In this document: in pieces, positions 29,301-36,044 of the stretch | Layout of the letters: every line of letters starts with the position of its first letter | Position numbering within the stretch: position 1 is the stretch's first letter | Assembly (NCBI RefSeq): GCF_003014755.1 | Contig: NZ_PYAW01000007.1 | Location: 62,001-126,000, forward strand | Length of the DNA stretch: 64,000 nucleotides | Direction of reading: 5' to 3' | Source of the DNA: Chitinophaga niastensis | GTDB lineage: Bacteria > Bacteroidota > Bacteroidia > Chitinophagales > Chitinophagaceae | Position numbers and translations under genes: made by a program | Notes under the pieces: generated by a model | Databases searched by the model: none | The model's input: only the letters and a program-made list of their open reading frames with translations | What the model was told of the DNA's origin: nothing

Positions 29301-30304
29301 CAGACAATGGCTTACTTGCCAATACAAAATACTATTATAAAGTACGTGCAATAAACGGGGGGGGGCAGTCTGGCTATAGCAATATGAGCTCAGCTACTAC
29401 CCTGGCATTTAAGATACTGGTGAATTTCAGCCAGTCGAAAGCCGCACCGGCACCATGGAATAATACCAATGTACCCCCTCAGCTTGGTGTAGTGCTCAGC
29501 AACATGAAAGATGGTAATAGTGCCCCAACAGGTGTGGGTATCGAAATTATCAATAACTTTGATGGTACATATGCTGCAGGCATCAATACAGGTAATAACA
29601 GCGGTATCTATCCTGATAATGTGATGATTGAAAACTATGGTGTATTCCCTGGAAACCATGCCCGGTTCAATGTTACCGGTCTTAATCAAACGTTGAGATA
29701 TAACCTGGTATTCTTTTCCAGCTCAGTTGAAGTGACAGACATTACAACAAAGTATACCGTAAACGGTACCAGGATGACTTACCTGAATGCTGCGTTGAAT
29801 AAGAGTGGTACAGTTACCTTGTATGACATTGCGCCTGACCAGAACGGCAACATTGTTATTGATATTGATCCGGGTACAGCAACCTCCGGTTATGGCCTGA
29901 TTGCAGCGCTGACTATTCAGGGACACCTTGATCCGGCTACACAGCATGAAAATGGTCCGTCATCACTGCAACCATTAGCACGCAATACTTTGCTATCAGC
30001 TGCTCCGGTAGTAGTGAGTAAAAATGAAGAGAAAGAAGAATTTGGCACTGTTAAGGTTTATCCAAATCCTTTCACCACTCAGTTTAATGTGGATATTGAA
30101 CTGAAGAAAGCCACCAGTGTTAAAGTCGAAATTTTCGATCTCTCCGGCAAGTTATTACAGACAGTATTTACACCATCAGTACAAACAGGTATCTCTACCC
30201 TTCGTATCAATACTGCACACAGTGTGCAAACAACGGGGATGTATATACTTAGGATAACAGGTAATTCAAATAATCCAAAAGTTGTCAAATTATTCAAGCA
30301 ATAA
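23348..30304 (+). CDS. Giant secreted multidomain protein: esterase-like, Ig/FN3, PA14, LamG, repeated PWNN modules, T9SS sorting domain
   Basis: The 2318-aa product has a signal peptide (1-23). Next is an esterase/PHB-depolymerase-like domain (about 50-285; HGRGEG, Ser178 in GLSEGG, His260 in LGHNTW). Two Ig-like domains (about 288-447) and FN3 domains (about 452-547, 552-636) follow. Then come PA14 (638-770), FN3 (792-880), LamG-like (881-1082), FN3 (1098-1190) and two cadherin-like Ig repeats (1195-1380). Three copies of a module of about 170 aa with APWNN and G[IV][YF]PDxVM lie at about 1382-1560, 1754-1924 and 2020-2194, interleaved with FN3 and Ig. A T9SS type A sorting domain closes it (2232-2318, KVYPNPF). 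It probably binds and modifies surface polysaccharide; activity is inferred. Confidence 0.85.
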   Translation: MKRLLPLIISFLLLFITGKTIAQSVLNPNDPIVIYNSASPPAQPPYGQIGKWVKTVRVTWWNTNGFKAYFYKGMAFRLKFPKTYQPGVVDGKKYPVYVFYHGRGEGAPIYDNDFQLSHGGDVFNAAVNNGLYDGFLLYPQSTDGTWGTNYYDNVAELLNIMATEVKADLNRVTVNGLSEGGYATWEFMLRYPKLVAGALPMSGIAIGYNSGINSFKFTPVWLFQGGKDGAPAPYTAQQMVNTEHTAGGNFTYKLYPTLGHNTWDSAWQEPDFIPFMNRASILKPWALFGRTTFCPNDTINVVIGIAPGFDGYEWQKDGVTINGATTNQTTVTAFGTYSVRVKRGTVWSEFSPTPLQITPKTATQTPPITIDPLASNVLPAPDGSTTVTLHLPAGYVTYEWQKTGNPQDIGTTPSIAVGPGSYIARVTEQYGCSSNFSAPYTVVSASGANPPDAISGLTVSTQSQTSLLLNWIDKPNPVYNETAFEVYRSATTGGPYKLVAKVNTDVLTYTDNGLNPNTTYYYVIRPINGNGAAPVSVEANGKTSADTTAPTAPANLTVTGTTNNSVTLTWAAATDNIAVTGYDLYINNMKAYSFAGNILTATAYGLVTRQVYNFYVIARDAAGNQSTPSGQVTAGTVNKGLTYKYYQGSWSTLPDFNALTPITTGNVANVDLTPRLQDVNYGLLWQGFITIPIAGTYTFETTSDDGSRFYFNKAYTASAVPTVNNDGLHGAVSVSSAPLNLQPGVYPIAATYFQAGGGESMILRWKCTQLGINSLTTIPNQYLGDTLTIPGNAPAAPGNLGATAVSFNKITLNWVDNSNNETGFEIYRSLTNTGTFGIIGKVNAKVTTFDDINVAPGTRYFYKIKAIGKFGESAMVGGYPYTAVWLLNNSYEDVSYSNNAMTGSGTTFSTISKEGTNSLAFNGTSNYASIGGTASGFLHDTFSVRTVALWIKANALDNNRIIFDMGGSDNGLALRINANKLEAAIASGNTSVTASAAFTSTDWTHVAVVYTGSSLRLYINGALSASANTSFSIVNTTTNDSRVGQNNGTNAFNSTGVFYNGNIDYFTVINQALSQGEIGQLATNSLPLPTALTAPLPAPPAAPSNLVATGTSPNTINLTWKDNATNATGFRIERSFGATNNFLLLTNVGPATNGNGAYKDSALFANQQYVYRIRATGDGGNSAFTANATGQTLNTPPVLDPIANQSARYDVVSRININAKDADGDPITYTTANLPAFVTLVQDITGVYLNVAPSVTLQGTYINLTVYAADNHGGKDSTVFNLTINDNYSPVIAAIPNVTLNEGDKQQLSLSATDQNAGDSLRWSGIGFPSFITITGNNRTATLNIQPGYADAGTYTVKVKTDDNNGGIDTKTLTVTVITKNPNYKLFVRFKHQTDAPAPWNNITGKDTYGLLNDNGDATSANLRIQSDNWFTWNEGSNTGNNSGVFPDVVLKEYYFFGSYPGIFTSANSIDMKLTGLDTTRQYSFKFMAGSNWSVQANNGTTVFTMNGVSKSVAVQGNTSTTVNFDTIRPNLSGEITFTASVANGTLVGYLNGFEVDAILNDGTKPAASNNLTVTQQNGVALLNWTNLAYNATSYEVHRAADSLGTYTLLQSLPGTSVTSYNDSTTQGSHVYYYKVRAVNSNGVSAFSNIAGVSIPAKPPVITTIADVKVRAGATQTVNITAKGDGQNVVTLSVTGLPNFGSFTDNGGGAGTFTFNPSVDNLGSYPITVTATDNLGASAQQTFNVNVTDANTTSTYFNFASTNPAGAPWNNISGFPYGGVKITNAVDETGTITNMGMTFLENWENDAPNIGMSTSENTGIYPDAVMQSAIYEGSSTLHTIKVTGLDQNKRYNFVFFSSVNYGINGTTTFVINGTTLTLNASYNTSKTVQINRITANSSGEVNIQVSKASGASYAYLNAMVVESYDNTLAIVNPLNLVARANDPKQITLTWSDRANNETGYEVWRAVSGSSYALVTTVGANVTGYTDNGLLANTKYYYKVRAINGGGQSGYSNMSSATTLAFKILVNFSQSKAAPAPWNNTNVPPQLGVVLSNMKDGNSAPTGVGIEIINNFDGTYAAGINTGNNSGIYPDNVMIENYGVFPGNHARFNVTGLNQTLRYNLVFFSSSVEVTDITTKYTVNGTRMTYLNAALNKSGTVTLYDIAPDQNGNIVIDIDPGTATSGYGLIAALTIQGHLDPATQHENGPSSLQPLARNTLLSAAPVVVSKNEEKEEFGTVKVYPNPFTTQFNVDIELKKATSVKVEIFDLSGKLLQTVFTPSVQTGISTLRINTAHSVQTTGMYILRITGNSNNPKVVKLFKQ
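29357..29365 (+). repeat. In-frame G9 homopolymer inside the giant T9SS gene
   Basis: Nine consecutive G bases encode Gly-Gly-Gly in the last FN3 domain (about residue 2005). It is the longest G/C tract I noticed in the window. A one-base slip would remove the last PWNN module and the sorting domain. Confidence 0.7.
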
Positions 30305-30322
30305 ATAGGTTACGCTGACTGT

Positions 30323-30359
30323 CCCAAAAAAATCCGGACTTGCTCCGGATTTTTTTGGG
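30323..30359 (+). terminator. Intrinsic terminator after the giant T9SS gene
   Basis: A perfect 16-bp stem (30323-30338 with 30344-30359) with a 5-nt loop has a CCGGA core and A7/T7 flanks. It lies 18 bp after the stop. It separates the gene from the EPS run that starts at 30390. Confidence 0.85.
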
Positions 30360-30389
30360 CAGCACAAGTGTTAAATAATTTTAATTAAT

Positions 30390-32579
30390 ATGGATATAAT
30401 ATATTTCATTAAGGCGCTATTGAAGAAAAAGTGGTGGATCATCATCAGCTCATTACTCGCGATAGCAGGGGCTTTCGCTTTTACATTAGGTAAGCCAAAG
30501 TTATACGTATCAAATACTCAGATTTCAACCGGGTTCACCACAAATGATCAGATAAAACTGCGTGATGAAAATATTAATGTGTTTGAAGCAGATATTAAAT
30601 TTGACAACGTCATTGAAACCATTAACTCGCCCGTAGTAATTGGCATGCTATCTTACAACTTACTGCTGCACGATCTGAAAAATAACAAGCCATTTAAAAT
30701 ACTGAATGAAGCAGACAGGAGTAAAGAAGATTACACCGCTGTTAATACAGCAGATGCGATAAGAGTATGCCAGGACAAACTGGATTCCTTACAAGTCCTC
30801 TCCTCCTATAACACAACAGAAAGAAGCATACTTGCTTTGCTAAAGCTCTATAAATATGATTACGAATCCATCCGGAAACAATTGAGCGTGGCGCGTATGC
30901 AGCGTACAGATTACCTGGAAATCATGTTTAAATCTGAAGACCCGGAGCTTTCTGCTTTTACGGTAAACACCCTTTACAGAGAGTTTATCAGGTATTATGG
31001 CAGCCTGCGGTCTGAAAGATCTGTTGAAAGTGTGGAATCATTTGGAGAACTGGTAAAACAAAAGAAAGAAGAGCTGGATAAAAAAGTAGAAGCACTCCGG
31101 ATGTACAAATCATCTGAAGGCCTCTTAAATGTGGAAGTAGCCAGTGGCAACCAACTGGATCTGATCAAGCAGTTTGAAAAAAGCTTGTCCGATGAGAGAG
31201 CCAATTATAATACACTTAACGCTTCGCTGCAAAGTGTGGTACAGCAAATCGCAGAAAGCAGCAAAGGAAAACCGGTGTACGGTAATTCCAATAGTGAAAT
31301 TATTGCGTTACGGAAGCAGATCAATGACCTGAATGATCAGTATGTTCAAAAAGGATCAAATGATGACGCGATTAAAAATAAAATAACCTCCTTACGCGGA
31401 CAATTACAAAACCTTATTGCCAGCACCACTGTTACCACCGGTTCCGAACTGTCCAAAGAACAACTGGTGCAACAAAAAACAACCCTCTCGGCACAGTTGA
31501 GCGCCTCTTCCATGAATATTAAAAGCCTGGAAGGCAGGATTAATACCCTCAAAGGTTCAGTAGGTTCTTATGCCACCAAAGAAGCTACGGTAAGCAGTTT
31601 GCAACATGAACTCACGATGGCGCAGGATGAATACAATAAATTAAAAGAAAAGCTGAATGCGGCACTGGATAACCAGACAGCACCCAATAATAACTTTAAA
31701 CAAATACTGAAAGGACAGCCATCCTTTAAACCAGAATCATCCAAAAGGGTGATCATAATGGGCATGGCAGGCATCTCTGCATTTATGCTCGCGGCATTCA
31801 TTATTTTATTATTTGAATTCCTTGATTCTTCCCTTAAATCACCATCCGTTTTTGGAAGACATATTGACTTGAAACTGATCAGCACTGTTAATCATGCAGA
31901 TCTTCATAGATATAGCATCCTGGACGTATTACAGCAATCCGTTAAAGATCAGAACACATCTAAAAAAAGACAGAATATATTCCGGGAGTTACTACGCAAA
32001 CTGCGTTATGAAGTAGAACAAAGCGGAAAGCAGGTATTTCTTTTAACCAGTACCGAAGCACAGCAGGGTAAAACTACCCTGATGCAGGCGCTCGCATACA
32101 GCCTTAGTTTGAGCAATAAAAAAGTATTGGTCATAGATACCAACTTCTGTAATAATGACCTTACCGTTCAAATGAAGGCACAACCAACATTGGAAACATT
32201 TTCAGTAGCACCGGAAGATATAAATATTGAGAAAATAAAAGCTATCGTAACTACTTATCCTATCCCGGGAATTGAGGTGATAGGCTGCAAAGGAGGCGAT
32301 TATACACCCTCTGAAATATTACCACAAAATAATTTATTGAATCATTTAGGCTTCTTAAAACAACATTATGATTTTATTCTGATGGAAGGAGCGCCTTTAA
32401 ATGCTTACACCGATAGCAAAGAATTAGTTACATATGTAGACGGTGTAATTGCGATATTCTCCTCCAAAGTAGCATTAACTCAAACCGATAAGGATTCAAT
32501 AGAATTTTTGCATAATTTAAATGGCAAATTTGTTGGTGCTGTACTTAACAATGTACAGGAGGAATACCTGGAACTATAA
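30390..32579 (+). CDS. Wzz/BY-kinase-like EPS co-polymerase with degenerate ATPase half
   Basis: The 729-aa product has a Wzz domain with two TM helices (about 14-33 and 452-477) and a long coiled coil between (about 215-425). A cytosolic P-loop domain follows (about 530-729). Walker A is LTSTEAQQGKTTL and Walker A' is VLVIDTNF. The usual Walker B DTPP is replaced by EGAP (FILMEGAPLN). The C-terminal tyrosine cluster of BY-kinases is absent (one Tyr near the end, EEYLEL). It should set chain length with the Wzy-like polymerase; kinase activity is doubtful. It is the first gene of the plus-strand EPS run. Confidence 0.85.
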   Translation: MDIIYFIKALLKKKWWIIISSLLAIAGAFAFTLGKPKLYVSNTQISTGFTTNDQIKLRDENINVFEADIKFDNVIETINSPVVIGMLSYNLLLHDLKNNKPFKILNEADRSKEDYTAVNTADAIRVCQDKLDSLQVLSSYNTTERSILALLKLYKYDYESIRKQLSVARMQRTDYLEIMFKSEDPELSAFTVNTLYREFIRYYGSLRSERSVESVESFGELVKQKKEELDKKVEALRMYKSSEGLLNVEVASGNQLDLIKQFEKSLSDERANYNTLNASLQSVVQQIAESSKGKPVYGNSNSEIIALRKQINDLNDQYVQKGSNDDAIKNKITSLRGQLQNLIASTTVTTGSELSKEQLVQQKTTLSAQLSASSMNIKSLEGRINTLKGSVGSYATKEATVSSLQHELTMAQDEYNKLKEKLNAALDNQTAPNNNFKQILKGQPSFKPESSKRVIIMGMAGISAFMLAAFIILLFEFLDSSLKSPSVFGRHIDLKLISTVNHADLHRYSILDVLQQSVKDQNTSKKRQNIFRELLRKLRYEVEQSGKQVFLLTSTEAQQGKTTLMQALAYSLSLSNKKVLVIDTNFCNNDLTVQMKAQPTLETFSVAPEDINIEKIKAIVTTYPIPGIEVIGCKGGDYTPSEILPQNNLLNHLGFLKQHYDFILMEGAPLNAYTDSKELVTYVDGVIAIFSSKVALTQTDKDSIEFLHNLNGKFVGAVLNNVQEEYLEL

Positions 32580-32592
32580 TATCTGATCCCTC

Positions 32593-33681
32593 ATGAATAA
32601 CAAAAGCGGCATAAAGAACCTTTTAAATTTCAGCTCCACTCAGACAAACAGGTTTGGCTGGATAGACTATGCAAAAGGAATAGCCATTATATTGGTTGTT
32701 TACCGCCACGTAGGATTTGGACTGAAGAGCAATGGAGCCAATGTAAATCAATGGATACTGGATCTGAACGATATGTTTTATAGTTTCAGAATGCCACTTT
32801 TCTTTATTTTATCAGGATTGTTCTTTGGCAAAAGCATGACAAAAAGGGGTACGGGAGGTTTCATATTAACAAAAGTAAATACCCTTTTGTACCCTTATAT
32901 TTTATGGTCAATACTGCAGATAACCCTGCAGATGGTTTTTCATGAAGTAGCGCACGCACAACGGGGTGTTGCGGATTACCTCAATATTATCATTCAGCCA
33001 CGTGCCAATAATCAGCTTTGGTATTTGTTTGCCTTGTTTAATGTTACGTTGTTATACCTGTTCATGTCCAAATTGTTTAAAAACAACAACTACTGGCAAT
33101 TATTACTGGCTGTAATATTTATAGCACTGGCTCCTTTTGCAAACAGGATCAGTACCTTCTATGATATTATGATCCATTACATTTTTTTCTGCCTGGGAAA
33201 TCTGGCCGCACCTTATTTCTTTGATGAAAAAATTCAGCATAAGCTATCCTCCGGATATGCATTATTGATGCTGTTACCGGTATTCATTTCATTACAATAT
33301 TATTTTCTTTATCACCAGGATATGAACCTTTTCATGTATGCTTTTATAGCAGTAGTAGGCAGCCTTTTTACAATTATGCTGTCTTTCCTGCTGGACAAAC
33401 ATAAATGGCTGCCTTTTCTGAGAATAACAGGACACTATTCTTTATACATTTATGTTTTACATGTACCAATAGTATCCTTCATCCGTTATTTTTTATTAAG
33501 GAATTTCACGCTTTCAAACATTCCGTTGTTAATGATAGTGCTGATCTCCCTGGCGGTGTTTCTTTCTATTATCACCTATCGCTTATGCAGGATGCTGAAA
33601 CTGAACTTTCTATTTATAGGCCCATTTAAACAGAAAACAAAAGCGCAATTTGATGGTGAAACATTAAACCCAACAGCATGA
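32593..33681 (+). CDS. Acyltransferase-3 family membrane protein
   Basis: The 362-aa product has about 10 TM helices and the family's N-terminal signature WIDYAKGIAIILVVYRHVG (Arg-His pair), followed by FRMPLFFILSGLFF. Members O-acylate surface polysaccharides from a cytosolic acyl donor. It lies 13 bp after the Wzz-like gene, and its stop overlaps the start of a 39-codon gene (ATGA). Confidence 0.88.
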   Translation: MNNKSGIKNLLNFSSTQTNRFGWIDYAKGIAIILVVYRHVGFGLKSNGANVNQWILDLNDMFYSFRMPLFFILSGLFFGKSMTKRGTGGFILTKVNTLLYPYILWSILQITLQMVFHEVAHAQRGVADYLNIIIQPRANNQLWYLFALFNVTLLYLFMSKLFKNNNYWQLLLAVIFIALAPFANRISTFYDIMIHYIFFCLGNLAAPYFFDEKIQHKLSSGYALLMLLPVFISLQYYFLYHQDMNLFMYAFIAVVGSLFTIMLSFLLDKHKWLPFLRITGHYSLYIYVLHVPIVSFIRYFLLRNFTLSNIPLLMIVLISLAVFLSIITYRLCRMLKLNFLFIGPFKQKTKAQFDGETLNPTA

Positions 33682-33797
33682 GCAAAGCAGTAAAAAAACC
33701 TGAAAAAAGTATCAACACCCGGCTGCACCAGTTATTGGTGTTGATTTTTGCGGGATTAACAATGATCATGATTTTTATAAAAATCATGTTTTTATAA
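33678..33797 (+). CDS. 39-aa single-pass membrane peptide
   Basis: The ATG at 33678 overlaps the acyltransferase's TGA stop (ATGA), and the frame runs to a TAA at 33795-33797. The peptide has a basic N-terminal half (MSKAVKKPEKSINTR) and a hydrophobic C-terminal half (LLVLIFAGLTMIMIFIKI), which predicts one membrane helix with the N-terminus inside. The Wzy-like gene begins 19 bp later. The coupling and topology argue for a real gene; function is unknown, and a small subunit of the acyltransferase or polymerase is possible. Confidence 0.6.
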   Translation: MSKAVKKPEKSINTRLHQLLVLIFAGLTMIMIFIKIMFL

Positions 33798-33816
33798 ACT
33801 TATTCCGCCCATTAAC

Positions 33817-35256
33817 ATGCCCAGAGGTAAAAAAAATATTTTAAATTATCTGATCATAGTGCTATGGATACTGGCAATACCTGCTATCGCATATATATCT
33901 TCCCTGGATTATAAAATCAGCGTTGCGGTATTTGCAGGTGTAGTGGGTTTAGTAGTAGCCGTGATTAGTTTACTAAACTACAGGGCAGGTTACTACATAC
34001 TTATTACTGTATCTCTAAGTGTGCATGCATTGGAACGCATGAGTGGCGCAGAGCTGCCAGTGGGAATATTCCTTGATGGGCTACTACTGACGATTCTCAT
34101 GGGAATTATTTTTGACAAAAAAGTACGTACTAAATCAAATATAGATTATCTCAGAGACCCATTATTACTGATTCTCTACTTGTATACATGTTATCTGCTT
34201 ATTCAATGTTTTAATCCAAACATGTTTTCCATGCAGGGATGGGTTGTTTACATACGGGTATTTATCCGCAACCTGATCTTCCTGTTCATCACCATGCGCA
34301 TGATAAATAGCTGGCAGGATGTGCATGCTTTTTTTAAATTCTGGCTAACCATTTCAACCCTGGCGGCTTTATATGGTTGTTTGCAACAAATAGTAGGACT
34401 ATTACCTTTTGAGCAGGCATATATCAACAGATATCCGGACAAATTTATCACGGTAATGATACAGGGAAGACCACGGATATTTTCCTTTATGGCAGATCCG
34501 GCGGCATTTGGTGTACTCATGGCTTGCGGCGCTATTATAGGGATGGTATTGCTTACCGCCGGCAGAGAAGTGATCAGCATGCAAAAAAAATGCTTGCTGC
34601 TGTTTATGACCGGCGTTCATCTCCTGGCATTAGGTTTCTCAGGAACCCGTACTGCATATGTAATGTTGCCGATGGGATTGATGTTATTCTTTCTCGTAAA
34701 TCTGCACAACAGAAATACAATTATAGCAGCCTGTATATCTGTTATGGGGATGCTTGCGCTTTTGTTCGGACCATTTTATGGTAATGCTACCGTTGTACGT
34801 ATTCGTTCTGCCTTTGTAGGCACAAAGGATGAATCACTCAACCTTCGGGATGTAAACAGACATAGTGTACAACCATATATTTACGCACATCCTATTGGCG
34901 GTGGTATAATGACCACCGGAAATGACGGTACGCTTTTTAACCCGGGGCACCCCCTGGCAGGTTTCCAGACGGATAGCGGATATTTACATACAGTACTTGA
35001 ACTTGGCTGGATAGGATTAATTATCATTTGCCTGTATATGTACATAGGGCTGCAGTATGCTGTCAGTAACTATTTCAAAAATGATGACCCACTAAATAAA
35101 CTGCTGCTAATTGGTATTGCATCAGTCATGTTTGCCATTATAGTAGCACAATATGCACAAGAAGCAGCTGGCCTCGTAGAAACATCCCTTTTTTTAAATG
35201 CACTGCTGGCTATCTCTGTTAAAATAAAATATAATCTTAATAATTCTAAACAATAA
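33817..35256 (+). CDS. Wzy / O-antigen ligase-like polymerase
   Basis: The 479-aa product has about 11 TM helices and a large periplasmic loop (about 330-395). That loop contains the ligase-family RDVNRHSVQPYIYAHPIGGG and the TDSGYLHTVLELGWIG patterns, matching the Wzy_C domain. It would polymerise repeat units on the periplasmic side, with length set by the Wzz-like protein. It sits between the membrane peptide and the TolC-like gene with small gaps (19 and 3 bp). Confidence 0.86.
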   Translation: MPRGKKNILNYLIIVLWILAIPAIAYISSLDYKISVAVFAGVVGLVVAVISLLNYRAGYYILITVSLSVHALERMSGAELPVGIFLDGLLLTILMGIIFDKKVRTKSNIDYLRDPLLLILYLYTCYLLIQCFNPNMFSMQGWVVYIRVFIRNLIFLFITMRMINSWQDVHAFFKFWLTISTLAALYGCLQQIVGLLPFEQAYINRYPDKFITVMIQGRPRIFSFMADPAAFGVLMACGAIIGMVLLTAGREVISMQKKCLLLFMTGVHLLALGFSGTRTAYVMLPMGLMLFFLVNLHNRNTIIAACISVMGMLALLFGPFYGNATVVRIRSAFVGTKDESLNLRDVNRHSVQPYIYAHPIGGGIMTTGNDGTLFNPGHPLAGFQTDSGYLHTVLELGWIGLIIICLYMYIGLQYAVSNYFKNDDPLNKLLLIGIASVMFAIIVAQYAQEAAGLVETSLFLNALLAISVKIKYNLNNSKQ

Positions 35257-35259
35257 GGC

Positions 35260-35991
35260 ATGAAAAAAGTATTTTTTGTTATCGTCAGCATTTGTTTCAG
35301 TGTATTTGCCCAAGCCCAGGATAAAGCGTCCAGCCTGTATCTGAAGTTGAATGATGCCCCTGAAGTAACGCGCTTAAAAGCTAAGCTGGTGCAGTTAGCG
35401 ATGGAGAATCCCGGCTTGTCGGTATTTGACGCAAAAAGGGAAATCAATTCATATGAAGTCACTAAAGCAAAAGCCGCCTGGCTAAATACACTTACTGCAG
35501 CAGGTAACCTTAATGAATACACGATTAAAAACCAGGCCACCAGTAATAATGCCTTCTTTCCCCGATATAACTTTTCGCTAATGATTCCGTTGGGCAATTT
35601 CATTACTATTCCCAATGATGTGAAAATTGCGAAGACCAATAAAAAAGTAATTAATTATACCCAGGACGAAGCAAGGCGCAAGCTGAAAGCGGATGTACTG
35701 GATGCATATGAACAGTATGCTTCTGCTAAGAAATTGCTGGAACTGCAGGCTCCTTTACTTGAAGATGTTTTGACACAGTATAAACAAATTGAAGAGAAAT
35801 TCTCAAAGGGAGAAAAAGGCATTACAGTTGAAGAATATAATACCGCCTACAGGAATTACAATGGAGAAATGGTGAGAAAAGTAATGGTGGAAAAAGAATT
35901 ACGACTGGCAAAAAATGAAGTAGAAAGGCTCATTGGCATTTCACTGGAAGAAGCTATTTTACAATCACAGGCAGAAGCAGGTATAAAATAA
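35260..35991 (+). CDS. Half-length TolC-family (outer membrane efflux-like) protein
   Basis: The 243-aa product has a signal peptide (1-20, ending AQAQ) and one OEP-type unit: a helical hairpin (about 30-75), a short beta segment (FFPRYNFSLMIPLGNF) and a second helical hairpin (about 130-235). Normal TolC proteins carry two such units (about 430 aa). There is no frameshift remnant on either side: the start is 3 bp after the Wzy-like gene and the stop is followed by a 53-bp gap. It may form the outer-membrane channel for this EPS; this is an inference. Confidence 0.75.
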   Translation: MKKVFFVIVSICFSVFAQAQDKASSLYLKLNDAPEVTRLKAKLVQLAMENPGLSVFDAKREINSYEVTKAKAAWLNTLTAAGNLNEYTIKNQATSNNAFFPRYNFSLMIPLGNFITIPNDVKIAKTNKKVINYTQDEARRKLKADVLDAYEQYASAKKLLELQAPLLEDVLTQYKQIEEKFSKGEKGITVEEYNTAYRNYNGEMVRKVMVEKELRLAKNEVERLIGISLEEAILQSQAEAGIK

Positions 35992-36044
35992 TAATCACCT
36001 GTTTTTAATCTTGTTTAATTTTCAAATGGCATTCATACAATAAA

